Assembly: GCF_023614235.1 (NCBI RefSeq)
Contig: NZ_CP094264.1
Location: 4,774,001 to 4,838,000, forward strand
Direction of reading: 5' to 3'
Origin: Streptomyces sp. MRC013
Lineage (GTDB): Bacteria; Actinomycetota; Actinomycetes; Streptomycetales; Streptomycetaceae
DNA length: 64,000 bases
Shown: positions 1-11,127 of the stretch, one piece after another
Layout: the number at the start of each line of letters is the position of its first letter
Position numbering within the stretch: position 1 is the first letter of the stretch
Program-made: the position numbers and the translations under genes
Notes under the pieces: model-generated
Databases searched by the model: none
Told to the model about the DNA's origin: nothing
Seen by the model: only the letters and a program-made list of their open reading frames with translations

Positions 1-327
1 GGGCCGCCGCCCGCGCCGGGCGGCGGCGGGGCCGGTGCGGGCGGCGGGGAGCCGGCGGGGGAGCGGCGGTGGGCCGCCGGAGCCGACGTGCGGCACTCCG
101 TGTACGGGCCCGGGTGGGTGCAGGGCAGCGGGCTCGGCCGGGTCACCGTGCGGTTCGAGGGCCCCGGGTCGGCGCCCGGCAGGGTGCGGACCTTCCGTAC
201 CGACGACCCGGAGCTGGAGCCTTCCGACCCGCTGCCGCTGGTGCCGGAGGGTGGTCAGCCGCTGCCCTCCGCCGGCGTGTCGGAGCCCACGTCCGGGGAG
301 GGTGCGGACGGCAGGGGCAGGTCGTAG
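1..327 (+). CDS. dinB: DNA polymerase IV (DinB), C-terminal end, cut by window edge
   Basis: The 5' part lies outside the window. DinB is the Y-family translesion polymerase that copies past damaged bases. What remains is a Gly/Ala/Pro-rich linker followed by the tail typical of actinobacterial DinB, with the motif VRHSVYGPGWVQGSG at about residues 30-44 and then GRVTVRFE, followed by a low-complexity acidic tail and a TAG stop. The catalytic palm is not visible, so the name rests on this tail only. Its 3' end overlaps the convergent PRC-barrel gene by 73 bp. Confidence 0.7.
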   Translation, partial: GPPPAPGGGGAGAGGGEPAGERRWAAGADVRHSVYGPGWVQGSGLGRVTVRFEGPGSAPGRVRTFRTDDPELEPSDPLPLVPEGGQPLPSAGVSEPTSGEGADGRGRS

Positions 328-620
328 TGCCGGTGGAGCCGGAGTTCCTGTTCCGGCGAGAGGTGCCGGCCCACCCCGAGGTCCGGTGCGTCCTTGACCA
401 GGGACTTCCCGTACGGGACGCGCAGGTGGCCGTCGACGAGCCCGCTCGGCTCCAGCGGGACGAACGCGTCACGGCCGAAGAGTCCCGTCCGCACGGCCGC
501 CCACTTCGGGACGCCCGTCGCATCGTCCAGGTACACCTCGTCCACCGTGCCGATCCTGTGGCCGTCGCGGTCGAAGGCCTTGCGCCCGATCAGGCCGCGC
601 GGGTCGATGTCGGTCTGCAC
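255..620 (-). CDS. PRC-barrel domain protein
   Basis: Small protein (121 aa) with a PRC-barrel fold from about residues 5-80; the segment DPRGLIGRKAFDRDGHRIG followed by VDEVYLDD is the classic start of the domain. PRC-barrels occur in RimM and photosynthetic reaction-centre H subunits and, in Streptomyces, in small stand-alone proteins of unknown role. The GTG at 620 is chosen because GGAGGAACT sits directly upstream; a longer form from 671 lacks such a site. The C-terminal third is Pro/Ser rich and probably disordered. It converges on dinB and overlaps its 3' end. Confidence 0.75.
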   Translation of the reverse strand: MQTDIDPRGLIGRKAFDRDGHRIGTVDEVYLDDATGVPKWAAVRTGLFGRDAFVPLEPSGLVDGHLRVPYGKSLVKDAPDLGVGRHLSPEQELRLHRHYDLPLPSAPSPDVGSDTPAEGSG

Positions 621-740
621 AGTTCCTCCGGTCGGTCGCGACTGGTCCCCGGACACCACGAAAGGGCACAACGGTGACGTCGGCCACTCGAGGAAGCGGC
701 CCGTGACCTCGCTGGTAGGCTGGCAACGGCTGCTGACCCC

Positions 741-950
741 GTGCGGGAGAGTCCTCCGGAGGAATCGTCCGGGGGCGCCGAAGGAGCAAATCCTCCCCGG
801 AATCTCTCAGGCCCCTGTACCGCACGGACGAGGTCACTCTGGAAAGCAGGGCGGGAGTCGGACGGCACCCGCCCTCACCGACGGTGAAAGCCGCGCCACC
901 CCGCCGGGATGCGCGGCGAAGCTCTCAGGTTGAGATGACAGAGGGGGAGG
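741..950 (+). promoter_or_regulatory. Tandem glycine riboswitch upstream of gcvP
   Basis: Two successive aptamer-like modules sit between the divergent PRC-barrel gene and gcvP. The first (about 741-840) has the GCGGGAGAGTC opening, the GCCGAAGGAGCAA core and AATCTCTCAGGC. The second (about 851-950) has GACGGTGAAAGC, then GCGAAGCTCTCAGG and GACAGAGGGGGAGG. These are the conserved blocks of the glycine riboswitch family, which turns on glycine-cleavage genes when glycine is abundant. The second module ends about 60 bp before the gcvP start, which fits control of gcvP alone. Exact ends were not folded. Confidence 0.9.
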
Positions 951-1012
951 CCGTCCGGGCACCCGCGCCGAGGTGCCCCTCGCAGGTCGCTACGACCAGG
1001 AGGCCCCCGTAC

Positions 1013-3898
<2,886 letters not shown>

Positions 3899-3909
3899 GA
3901 AGGGCGGTG

Positions 3910-3957
3910 GGCGCCGGGCCGGTACGGAGGCGGCTCCCTCCGTACCGGCCCGGCGCC
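3910..3957. terminator. Bidirectional terminator hairpin after gcvP
   Basis: A perfect 21-bp inverted repeat with a 6-nt loop lies 12 nt after the gcvP stop (arms 3910-3930 and 3937-3957). It also faces the 3' end of the convergent DUF5999 gene, so it can stop transcription from both sides. No U-tract follows, as is common in Streptomyces. Confidence 0.85.
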
Positions 3958-4000
3958 GTCGCGCCGTGCCCGGCTCGTACGGCCGGGGCGCCGAAGCGGG

Positions 4001-4207
4001 TTAGGCGGCCCTGGCGACCCGCGCCGCCGCCGGGGGCCGGTGCGGTGCGATGACCTGCCCGTCCGGCAGCAGCTCGCCCGTGTCCTCGAAGAGGAGGACG
4101 CCGTTGCACAGCAGGCTCCAGCCCTGCTCCGGGTGGTGCGCCACGACACGGGCGGCTTCCCGGTCGGGGGAGTCGGCGGTCGGGCAGGATGGCTGGTGCT
4201 GGCACAT
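4001..4207 (-). CDS. DUF5999 family small protein
   Basis: 68-aa protein that I recognise as the Streptomyces DUF5999 family: it starts MCQHQPSCPTAD, carries several Cys/His residues near the N-terminus (a possible metal site), and contains GWSLLCNGVLLFEDTGELLP. Function is unknown; the family is conserved and usually encoded alone. ATG at 4207 matches the family start; the upstream extension of the frame has no family resemblance. The ribosome site (AAAGAAC) is weak. It faces gcvP across the shared hairpin. Confidence 0.8.
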   Translation of the reverse strand: MCQHQPSCPTADSPDREAARVVAHHPEQGWSLLCNGVLLFEDTGELLPDGQVIAPHRPPAAARVARAA

Positions 4208-4496
4208 GGCTGGGTTCTTTCGCTGCGGTGTGGAGTCTGTTCTGCGGCTCGACGCGGTGTCCATGGCCGCCCCCCGTCTTCGATCGGTGCCTCCCAGTGT
4301 TGCCCCGCGAACCTGTTTCCGCAGGGATTTCGCGGCGCACCTCCCCTCGTCGGAGGGCGGATCACCCGCGTGGGTGGTTCGACACAACCCGCCTGTGCTT
4401 CCGGGTGGTTCGACCGGGTCACGGTGGACTAGCCCGAACGGGCCAGGAGGCGCGCGGCGGTGCCACGCGCCCCGGTGTGCGGTGTGCGGCCCGGCG

Positions 4497-5090
4497 TCAG
4501 GCCGTCGAGCCGAGCAGCGGTGGCGGCACGAGCCGGACCGCGAGCCGCGGCAGCAGGTCCGCGACGCGGTGCGGGCGGTGCGCGGCGATCCCGGGTGGCG
4601 CGGGCGCCAGCGGGATCAGCACGTCCGCCGGGTCGGGCGGCCCCCCGGCGGGGTCGGCGTCCGGATCACCGTGCAGCCACAGCGTCAGCATGTACAGCTC
4701 GGGCACCGACAGCAGGCGCGGCTGCCACGGCGACGCCGACATCTCGGCCTGGCGCAGCGCCCGTTCCGTGGAGGCGAGGTAGGGGCCCTCGAAGAAGTGC
4801 GAGAAGGACCAGCCCCCCGCCGTGCGCAGGACGTCCGCGGCGGCCAGGCTCACCTCCCCGCCGCGGATCAGGAACCTCCACCCCGCGAGCCGGGTGACGG
4901 GCGCGCCCGCCGTCCCGTCGGCCGGCGCGGTGACGCCGAGGACGTGGACGGGGAGCGGCAGTTCCGCGCTGAGCGGCCCCTGGACGGAGCGCAGCGCGGG
5001 GGTGCCGGCCTCGCGGAGGGCGGGGGATCCGAGGGCCGCGAGGACGCTGTGCAGGACAGGCGCGGGGGCCTGGGAGACGTGAAGCGGCAT
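4497..5090 (-). CDS. Hypothetical protein
   Basis: Protein of 197 aa with no family I can name. It starts MPLHVSQAPAPVLHSVLAAL; the middle (about residues 70-125) has the most conserved-looking segment, with TRLAGWRFLIRGGEVSLA and WSFSHFFEGPYLASTERA, and the C-terminus is Pro/Ala rich. No signal peptide or membrane segment is visible, so it is probably cytoplasmic. ATG at 5090 follows GAGAGGCG; a slightly longer form from 5111 is possible. A good sigma-70-like promoter lies about 160 bp upstream on the same strand. Confidence 0.6.
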   Translation of the reverse strand: MPLHVSQAPAPVLHSVLAALGSPALREAGTPALRSVQGPLSAELPLPVHVLGVTAPADGTAGAPVTRLAGWRFLIRGGEVSLAAADVLRTAGGWSFSHFFEGPYLASTERALRQAEMSASPWQPRLLSVPELYMLTLWLHGDPDADPAGGPPDPADVLIPLAPAPPGIAAHRPHRVADLLPRLAVRLVPPPLLGSTA

Positions 5091-5251
5091 GGTGGGTCGC
5101 CTCTCAATCAAGAGACAGGAGGGGTGGAGCGTTGCGTGGGTGCGGGCGGCGCTGTCGGCGGCGGGGCCGTGGAGCTCCGGGGCGCCATGCCGGGGCGCCA
5201 GGTCTCAGCCTCGTGGACGGAGTTTATACGACAACTGTTCACGCGGTGTTT

Positions 5252-5280
5252 CCGCTAACCGCTTCCAATAACTCCGTCAA
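5252..5280 (-). promoter_or_regulatory. Candidate HrdB-type promoter for the 4497-5090 gene
   Basis: On the minus strand TTGACG (5280-5275) and TAGCGG (5257-5252) are separated by exactly 17 nt, close to the Streptomyces HrdB consensus. The stretch 5221-5300 is clearly more AT-rich than its surroundings. The rest of the 5091-5575 gap shows no gene; it must also hold the promoter of the ligase-like gene at 5576. Confidence 0.5.
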
Positions 5281-5575
5281 GGCTGCAACCCGCCTTGGGT
5301 TCGGGGCATTTTCCGCTGAATCATCCCCAGGTCCGAAGCCGCTGCCTGCGATGTCGCCCTCCGATGGACGGCTGAATCCCGTCGGCTTTTTCCACCACAC
5401 CGCCCGGCGAGATCTGCTAGTCGTTCCATGCCTCCGGAATGTGCCGGACGGCCGACCGCGCCAGTCTAGTGGCGAAGCCCTCGTCGCGGGGGCGTTACGG
5501 ATCGGCCGGGCGGGGCATCATCGTCCCTGACCGAGCGGCGACGCCGCGTGCCGCCCACTCGAGAGGGATGCTTCG

Positions 5576-7096
5576 ATGGGGGAGAAGGTCGTGGCAGCCA
5601 GGTTCGACCTGGCCGATCGGCAGAGGTACCGCAGGAAACTCCGAGACTGCCTGGAGGCGCTGGGGCGACTGCTCGCGGAGAAACGGTTCGACCGCCCCAG
5701 AAACCTGATGGGGCTCGAGATAGAACTGAATCTCGCAGGCGCCGACGGACTTCCCCGGATGATGAACACGCAAGTTCTGGAGCGTATCTCCAGCCGGGAT
5801 TTCCAAACGGAACTCGGGATGTTCAACCTGGAAGTGAACGTCGCCCCCCACCGGCTCGCCGGGCACGTTTTCTCACAGCTCGCCGAGGAGCTGCGGACGG
5901 GCCTCGGATACGCCCACCGCAAGGCCGAGGAACTGGGCGCCGGCATCGTGATGATCGGCATCCTCCCCACTCTCACCCATCGAGACGTGGACCTCGTCAA
6001 CCTCTCGGACGTCGACCGCTACGTACTGCTCAACGAGCAGGTCGTCACCGCTCGCGGCGAGGACTTCTCACTGGAGATCGAGGGCGTGGAGCGGCTCGGC
6101 TGCACGGCCGCCTCCATCACGCCCGAGGCCGCCTGCACCTCGGTCCAGCTGCACCTCCAGGTCACCCCGACGCGCTTCGCCGACGTGTGGAACGCCGCGC
6201 AGGCGGTCGCCGCCGTGCAGATCGCGACCGGCGCCAACTCGCCGTTCCTCTTCGGCCGCGAGCTGTGGCGCGAGACCCGGCCGCCGCTGTTCCAGCAGGC
6301 GACGGACACCCGCCCGCCCGAGCTGCAGGCCCAGGGGGTGCGGCCGCGCACCTGGTTCGGCGAGCGGTGGGTGGAGTGCGCGTACGAGCTGTTCGAGGAG
6401 AACCTGCGCTACTTCCCGGCGCTGCTGCCGCTCTGCGACGACGAGGACCCGCTGCGCGTCCTCGACGACGGCGGCGTGCCCTCGCTGCGGGAACTCGTCC
6501 TGCACAACGGCACCGTGTACCGCTGGAACCGTCCCGTGTACGGCGTGGTGGACGGCGTTCCGCACCTGCGCGTCGAGAACCGCGTCCTGCCCGCCGGGCC
6601 CACCGTCGACGACGTCGTCGCCAACGCCGCCTTCTACTACGGGCTCGTGCGCGCCCTCGCCGAGGACCCCCGTCCGGTGTGGAGGCGGCTGTCCTTCGCC
6701 GACGCGTCCGACAACTTCGACACCGCCTGCCGGTACGGCATCGACGCCGAACTGCGCTGGCCCCGCCCGGGGCGCGGCGGCGTGGCCGCGGTGCCCGCGG
6801 TGAAGCTCGTACGGGACGAACTGCTCCCGCTCGCCGCGGCCGGACTGGACGCGTGGGGCATCGAGCCCGCCGACCGCGACCGCTGCCTCGGCATCATCGA
6901 GGAGCGCTGCCGCCGACGCTTCAACGGTGCCTCATGGCAGGTCGAAACGTTTCATCGAGCCCAGGAGGCGGGCCTCGACCGGGAGGCGGCGCTAGCCCAC
7001 ACGACGCGCCGCTACCGGGAGCTGGCGCTGGCCGGCGAGCCGGTCCACACCTGGCCCGTGGACCCCCCGGGGCCGTACGCGCGGCGCGTCCGCTGA
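5576..7096 (+). CDS. Glutamate-cysteine ligase-like (GCS2-family) protein
   Basis: 506-aa protein resembling the carboxylate-amine ligases related to glutamate-cysteine ligase (GCS2). Family features visible are GLEIELNLA near residue 45 (acidic metal-binding segment), ELGMFNLEVNVAP near residue 80, SVQLHLQV near 185 and RVENRVLPAGPT near 335, which together form the ATP/Mg and amino-acid site of the fold. Actinomycetes carry many paralogues whose substrates are unknown; mycothiol rather than glutathione is the main thiol here, so a role other than glutathione synthesis is likely. ATG at 5576 follows GAGAGGGATG. It stands alone with a 480-bp upstream gap. Confidence 0.8.
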   Translation: MGEKVVAARFDLADRQRYRRKLRDCLEALGRLLAEKRFDRPRNLMGLEIELNLAGADGLPRMMNTQVLERISSRDFQTELGMFNLEVNVAPHRLAGHVFSQLAEELRTGLGYAHRKAEELGAGIVMIGILPTLTHRDVDLVNLSDVDRYVLLNEQVVTARGEDFSLEIEGVERLGCTAASITPEAACTSVQLHLQVTPTRFADVWNAAQAVAAVQIATGANSPFLFGRELWRETRPPLFQQATDTRPPELQAQGVRPRTWFGERWVECAYELFEENLRYFPALLPLCDDEDPLRVLDDGGVPSLRELVLHNGTVYRWNRPVYGVVDGVPHLRVENRVLPAGPTVDDVVANAAFYYGLVRALAEDPRPVWRRLSFADASDNFDTACRYGIDAELRWPRPGRGGVAAVPAVKLVRDELLPLAAAGLDAWGIEPADRDRCLGIIEERCRRRFNGASWQVETFHRAQEAGLDREAALAHTTRRYRELALAGEPVHTWPVDPPGPYARRVR

Positions 7097-7187
7097 GGGC
7101 GCCGGTCCCTCCCGGGGGACCCCTCCGAGCGCCGCGCGCGGACGTCGGGCAAGCTGGACGGCGCGGGATCCACGAGGGGAGGCGCAC

Positions 7188-7994
7188 GTGCGGACGGGTG
7201 CGGAACGGACGGCCGGTGCGGCCGCGGCGCCGGCGGTGGGCGGGTCGCAGCGGATCCTGCGGGCCGAGACGCTGATCGTGCTGGCCCTGTCGCTCGGAGC
7301 GAGCGCGGTCTCGTCCCTGATCAGCTTCACCGGGGCGCTGACGAGGCCGGGCGGGCTGAAGGACCAGGCGGCCACGCTCAACGGCTCGTACGCGCCGGGC
7401 CGCCCGTGGCTCGACCTCGCCTGGCAGCTGTTCTCCCTCGCCACCGCGCTCGTGCCGGTCGTCCTCGTCGCGCACCTGCTGCTGCGCGAGGGCGCCGGCC
7501 TGCGCGCGATCGGCCTCGACCGCCGCAGGCCCTGGAGCGACCTCGGGCGCGGAGCGCTCGTCGCGGCGGCGATCGGCAGCGCCGGCCTGGTGTTCTACCT
7601 GGTGGCGCGGGGGGCCGGGATGAACCTCACGGTAGTGCCCGAGGCGCTGCCGGGGGAGTGGTGGAAGTACCCGGTCCTGATCCTCTCGGCGCTCCAGAAC
7701 TCCCTCGTGGAGGAGGTCGTCGTCCTCGGCTACCTGCTGCGCAGGCTCGGCCAGCTGGGCTGGTCGCCGGCGGCGGCGCTCGCGGCGAGCTCGGTGCTGC
7801 GCGGCTCGTACCACCTGTACCAGGGCGTCGGCGGGTTCCTGGGCAACCTGGCCATGGGGGTCGTCTTCGTCCTGCTGTACCGGCGGTGGGGGCGGGTCGG
7901 GCCGCTCGTCGCGGCGCACGCCCTGCTCGACGTCGTGGCCTTCGTCGGGTACGCGCTGCTCGCCGGCAGGGTGGGGTGGCTGCCCACGGCGTGA
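7188..7994 (+). CDS. CPBP family intramembrane metalloprotease
   Basis: 268-aa membrane protein of the CPBP/Abi (CAAX protease and bacteriocin-processing) family. About seven hydrophobic segments are visible. The signature is NSLVEEVVVLGYLLRRL (adjacent glutamates, about residues 171-187), followed by a helix with SVLRGSYHLYQG, whose His belongs to the metal site, and HALLDVVAF near the end supplies the last His. Such enzymes cleave within membranes; in actinomycetes their substrates are unknown. GTG at 7188 has a strong GGGGAGG site. The gene is 91 nt downstream of the ligase-like gene and may share its transcript. Confidence 0.85.
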   Translation: MRTGAERTAGAAAAPAVGGSQRILRAETLIVLALSLGASAVSSLISFTGALTRPGGLKDQAATLNGSYAPGRPWLDLAWQLFSLATALVPVVLVAHLLLREGAGLRAIGLDRRRPWSDLGRGALVAAAIGSAGLVFYLVARGAGMNLTVVPEALPGEWWKYPVLILSALQNSLVEEVVVLGYLLRRLGQLGWSPAAALAASSVLRGSYHLYQGVGGFLGNLAMGVVFVLLYRRWGRVGPLVAAHALLDVVAFVGYALLAGRVGWLPTA

Positions 7995-8045
7995 CCTGGG
8001 AGGAGCCCGCGCCCCGGAGCCCGGCGGCGTGCCGCCCGCCGGCAC

Positions 8046-8852
8046 TCAGACGCGCAGCTCCCCCTCGATGACGGTGACCGCCCGGCCGGTCAGCAGGGTC
8101 CGCTCGCCGCGCAGCGCGGTGCGCACGACCCCGGTGCGGCCTCCGCCCTGCAGCCCGGTCAGCTCGGAGCGGCCGAGGCGGGCCGACCAGAAGGGGGCCA
8201 GCGCGGTGTGGGCGCTGCCCGTCACCGGGTCCTCGTCGATGCCCAGGCGCGGGAAGAAGCAGCGTGAAACGAAGTCGTGGCCGCGCTCCGGGTCCGCGGC
8301 GGCGGTGGCGATGACGCCCCGCTCGGAGAGCCCGGACAGCGCGGGGAGGTCCGGCGCCAGGGTCCGTACGGCCTCCTCGTCCCGCAGCTCGACCAGCAGG
8401 TCGCCGACGTGGGCGGCCGTGTCGTGGACCGAGACAGCCTCCGTGCCGAGCGCCTCGCGGAGTCCTTCCGGAGGGTCGACCGGGGTGAGCGTGGAGGTGG
8501 GGAAGTCCATCGTGATCGTGCCGTCCCCGGCGGCCTCCGCGGTGAGGATGCCGCAGCGCGCGGCGAAGCGCACGGTGCCGGTGGCCCGGCCGGTGGCGTG
8601 CAGCACGTGGGCGGTGGCCAGCGTGGCGTGCCCGCACATGTCGACCTCGGCGACCGGGGTGAACCAGCGCAGCGCCCAGTCGGCGTCGCCACCGGACGGG
8701 AGCGGGTGCGCGAAGGCCGTCTCGGAGAGGTTGACCTCCGCGGCGACCGCCTGGAGCCACCGGTCGCCGGGGAAGGCGTCGAGGAGCAGGACACCCGCGG
8801 GGTTGCCGGAGAAGGGGCGGTCGGTGAAGGCGTCGACGATACGGATGTGCAT
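8046..8852 (-). CDS. PhzF family phenazine biosynthesis-like isomerase
   Basis: 268-aa member of the PhzF/diaminopimelate-epimerase fold. The two pseudo-symmetric halves are visible: the N-terminus has VDAFTDRPFSGNPAGV and SETAFAHP (with the conserved Glu), a centre MCGHATLATAHVL, and the second half has DEDPVTGSAHTALAPFW, the usual PhzF hallmark. PhzF proper isomerises dihydro-hydroxyanthranilate, but most single copies in genomes have unknown substrates. ATG at 8852 starts exactly at the conserved N-terminus (MHIRIVDAFTD); no clear ribosome site precedes it. No phenazine genes are nearby. Confidence 0.88.
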   Translation of the reverse strand: MHIRIVDAFTDRPFSGNPAGVLLLDAFPGDRWLQAVAAEVNLSETAFAHPLPSGGDADWALRWFTPVAEVDMCGHATLATAHVLHATGRATGTVRFAARCGILTAEAAGDGTITMDFPTSTLTPVDPPEGLREALGTEAVSVHDTAAHVGDLLVELRDEEAVRTLAPDLPALSGLSERGVIATAAADPERGHDFVSRCFFPRLGIDEDPVTGSAHTALAPFWSARLGRSELTGLQGGGRTGVVRTALRGERTLLTGRAVTVIEGELRV

Positions 8853-9316
8853 GGGCACGACCGTAGACGGCCGGGGAGGACGTGGGCCAAGGCCAATCCG
8901 CGGGGGCTGGACCGGAAACCCGCCCGGCCCGCCCGGCCCGCCGGGGACGTCCGCGGAGAGGCTCACGGAGGCGCCCCCGTGTCCCGGGGAGGCCGGGTCC
9001 CGGGTGCGGGAGCACCGGGAGCCCGCCGGGCCGGCCCGGAGCGGCGCCCCCCACGGGGGGCCCGGCGCTCCGGCTGGTCGCCCGCCGCGGCCGTGGCGCC
9101 GGAGGAGGCGCACGCCCGGGCGCGGGGACGGGGCGGACCGCGGGCCCGCCCGCTCGACCCGCTCGCCGCGCCCGCCGCCGCCCCCGGCTGCCGGGCCGCG
9201 CAGGTACCGGCCCGCGCCGGCGTCGACGGGACGCGGCTGGCCGCCCGGCTGGAACACCCGTCTCAACAGGCGTGACCGCCTTCACGCTCCTGACGGCGCC
9301 CTGTCATGATGTGGCG
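8853..9316. other. Intergenic region, no gene seen
   Basis: 464 bp of very GC-rich, Pro/Gly/Arg-coding low-complexity sequence between the divergently transcribed phzF-like and EamA genes. Open frames run through it on both strands but none resembles a protein. It must contain both promoters; I see no convincing -35/-10 pair. Confidence 0.5.
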
Positions 9317-10300
9317 ATGCACGCGTCTCAGGTGAGAAGCGCCGGCCTGGGACTGGCCCTGGCCTCGGCGTTCGCATTCGGCGGATCAGGCGTCGCGGCC
9401 AAGCCGCTCATCGAGGCGGGGCTCGACCCGCTGCACGTGGTGTGGCTGCGGGTGGCGGGCGCCGCGCTCGTCATGCTGCCCGTCGCCTGGCGCCACCGCG
9501 ACCTGCCGCGCCGCGAGCCGGCCCTCCTCGCGGGCTTCGGCCTCCTGGCCGTCGCGGGCGTCCAGGCGTTCTACTTCGCAGCCCTGTCCCGCATCCCCGT
9601 CGGCGTCGCCCTGCTCGTGGAGTACCTCGCGCCGGCGCTCCTCCTCGGCTGGGTCCGGTACGTGCAGCGCCGGCCGGTGACCCGGGCCGCCGCCCTCGGC
9701 GTCGTCCTCGCCGTCACGGGCCTCGCCTGTGTGGTCGAGGTGTGGTCCGGGCTCGGTTTCGACGTGCTCGGCCTCGTCCTCGCCCTCGCCGCCGCCTGCT
9801 GCCAGGTCGGCTACTTCGTCCTGTCCGACCGGGGCGGTGACCGGGCCCGGCCCGCCGCCCCGCTCGGCGTCATCGCGTACGGACTGCTGGCCGGTGCCGC
9901 CGTCCTCACCGTCGTGGCCCGCCCCTGGAACGCGGACTGGCGGGTGCTCGCCGGCACGGCCGACCTGGACGGCACGGCCGCGCCCGCCTGGCTGCTGGTC
10001 GGCTGGATCGTGCTCGTCGCGACCGTGGTCGCCTACGTCACCGGGGTCGTCTCCGTGCGCCGGCTCTCCCCGCAGGTCGCCGGGGTCGTGGCCTGCCTGG
10101 AGGCGGTCGTCGCCACCGTCCTCGCCTGGGTCCTGCTCGGCGAGCACCTGGCGGCACCGCAGATCGCGGGCGGCGCGCTCGTCCTGGTCGGCGCCCTCAT
10201 CGCCCAGTCGTCCGCGCCCGGGGGCGCCCCGGGCCCCGCCGGGGGCTCCGGCCCCGCGGCGGCCGGCGAGCGTCCGCCCGCCCGCGGGGCCGCCGCGTAG
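9317..10300 (+). CDS. EamA/DMT family transporter
   Basis: 327-aa membrane protein with ten predicted hydrophobic segments in two EamA repeats. The first repeat starts at GLALASAFAFGGSGVAAKPL, and the second ends with AWVLLGEHLAAPQIAGGALV, the usual closing signature of drug/metabolite transporters. The C-terminal 35 residues are a Gly/Pro/Ala tail, probably cytosolic and disordered. Substrate cannot be told; relatives export amino acids or small metabolites. ATG at 9317 starts a short basic-poor lead before the first helix; no strong ribosome site is seen, so a leaderless transcript is possible. Confidence 0.85.
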   Translation: MHASQVRSAGLGLALASAFAFGGSGVAAKPLIEAGLDPLHVVWLRVAGAALVMLPVAWRHRDLPRREPALLAGFGLLAVAGVQAFYFAALSRIPVGVALLVEYLAPALLLGWVRYVQRRPVTRAAALGVVLAVTGLACVVEVWSGLGFDVLGLVLALAAACCQVGYFVLSDRGGDRARPAAPLGVIAYGLLAGAAVLTVVARPWNADWRVLAGTADLDGTAAPAWLLVGWIVLVATVVAYVTGVVSVRRLSPQVAGVVACLEAVVATVLAWVLLGEHLAAPQIAGGALVLVGALIAQSSAPGGAPGPAGGSGPAAAGERPPARGAAA

Positions 10301-10396
10301 GGTCCGCCGGCCACCGCTCGCCGCGGGCGGCTCCTCCCCGCGGGATCCGGCCCGCCGCGCCTCCGGGGGCGCCGCGGGAGGTGGCGGGCGGCTCCC

Positions 10397-11101
10397 TCAG
10401 AGGGCGGCGAGGTAATCGGGCAGGGCGACGGACGGGTCCAGCGCCTCGTCGGGGATCGCCGTGCCGTACCGGGTGGTCAGCGGGACCACCCCGGCCCAGT
10501 GGGGGAGCGACAGGTCCTCGGGCTCCTCGTTGACACCGCCGGTGCGGACCTTCGCCGACACCTCCGCCAGGTCGAGGCGGAGGACGGCGGTCGCGGCCAG
10601 CTCCCTGGCGTTGGCGGGCCGGGAGTCCGCCGAGCGGCCGGGGACGACGTGGTCGACCAGGGCGTCCAGCGCGCCCCGCTTCTCGTCCGGGTCCGTCACC
10701 TGGCGGGCGGTGCCGTGCACCACGACCGACCGGTAGTTGACCGAGTGGTGGAACGCCGAGCGGGCCAGCACCAGTCCGTCGACGTGCGTCACCGTCAGGC
10801 AGACGGCGAGGCCCGGGTCGTCGCCGGTGCCGCCGTCCGCCATGCGCAGGGGCCGCGAGCCCGTCGAGCCGTGGACGTACAGGCGCTCGCCGACGCGCCC
10901 GTACAGCGTCGGCAGCACGACGGGGCGGCCCTCGCGGACGAACCCCAGGTGGCAGACGTACGCCTCGTCGAGTATCGCGTGGACCAGCTCCCGGTCGTAC
11001 GAGGCCCTCGGGCGGCCGCGGGTCGGGACGGTGAGGTCGGTCGGCTCGTACGCGCCCCGGGTCCCCGGCGCCCGGGCTGCGGACGTGGCGGTCTCCGGCA
11101 T
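10397..11101 (-). CDS. Pyridoxamine 5'-phosphate oxidase family protein
   Basis: 234-aa flavin-binding split-barrel protein of the PNPOx-like superfamily. The segment DEAYVCHLGFVREGRPVVLP (about residues 44-63) and then LYGRVGERLYVHGS form the flavin site, and NYRSVVVHGTAR is the matching strand later on. Such proteins act as FMN or F420-dependent oxidoreductases of unknown substrate. ATG at 11101 is chosen because GGAGG lies 7 nt upstream; the ATG at 11113 would put that site inside the gene. It diverges from a MocR regulator with only 26 bp between the starts, a common pairing in which the regulator senses PLP or a related amine. Confidence 0.85.
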   Translation of the reverse strand: MPETATSAARAPGTRGAYEPTDLTVPTRGRPRASYDRELVHAILDEAYVCHLGFVREGRPVVLPTLYGRVGERLYVHGSTGSRPLRMADGGTGDDPGLAVCLTVTHVDGLVLARSAFHHSVNYRSVVVHGTARQVTDPDEKRGALDALVDHVVPGRSADSRPANARELAATAVLRLDLAEVSAKVRTGGVNEEPEDLSLPHWAGVVPLTTRYGTAIPDEALDPSVALPDYLAAL

Positions 11102-11127
11102 TGCGGCCTCCATTGTTCTAGTACATA
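11102..11127. promoter_or_regulatory. Divergent control region of the PNPOx-like and MocR genes
   Basis: Only 26 bp separate the two starts. The strip contains TTGTTCTAGTACATAA, far more AT-rich than its surroundings, and the AT-rich stretch continues into the first codons of the regulator gene. MocR proteins usually bind such shared regions and control both genes. With so little space, one or both transcripts are probably leaderless or start inside the neighbouring gene. Confidence 0.45.

Noticed and set aside
4460-4897. Plus-strand open frames opposite the hypothetical gene at 4497-5090
   Set aside because: Arg/Ala/Pro repeats typical of shadow frames, with no ribosome site.
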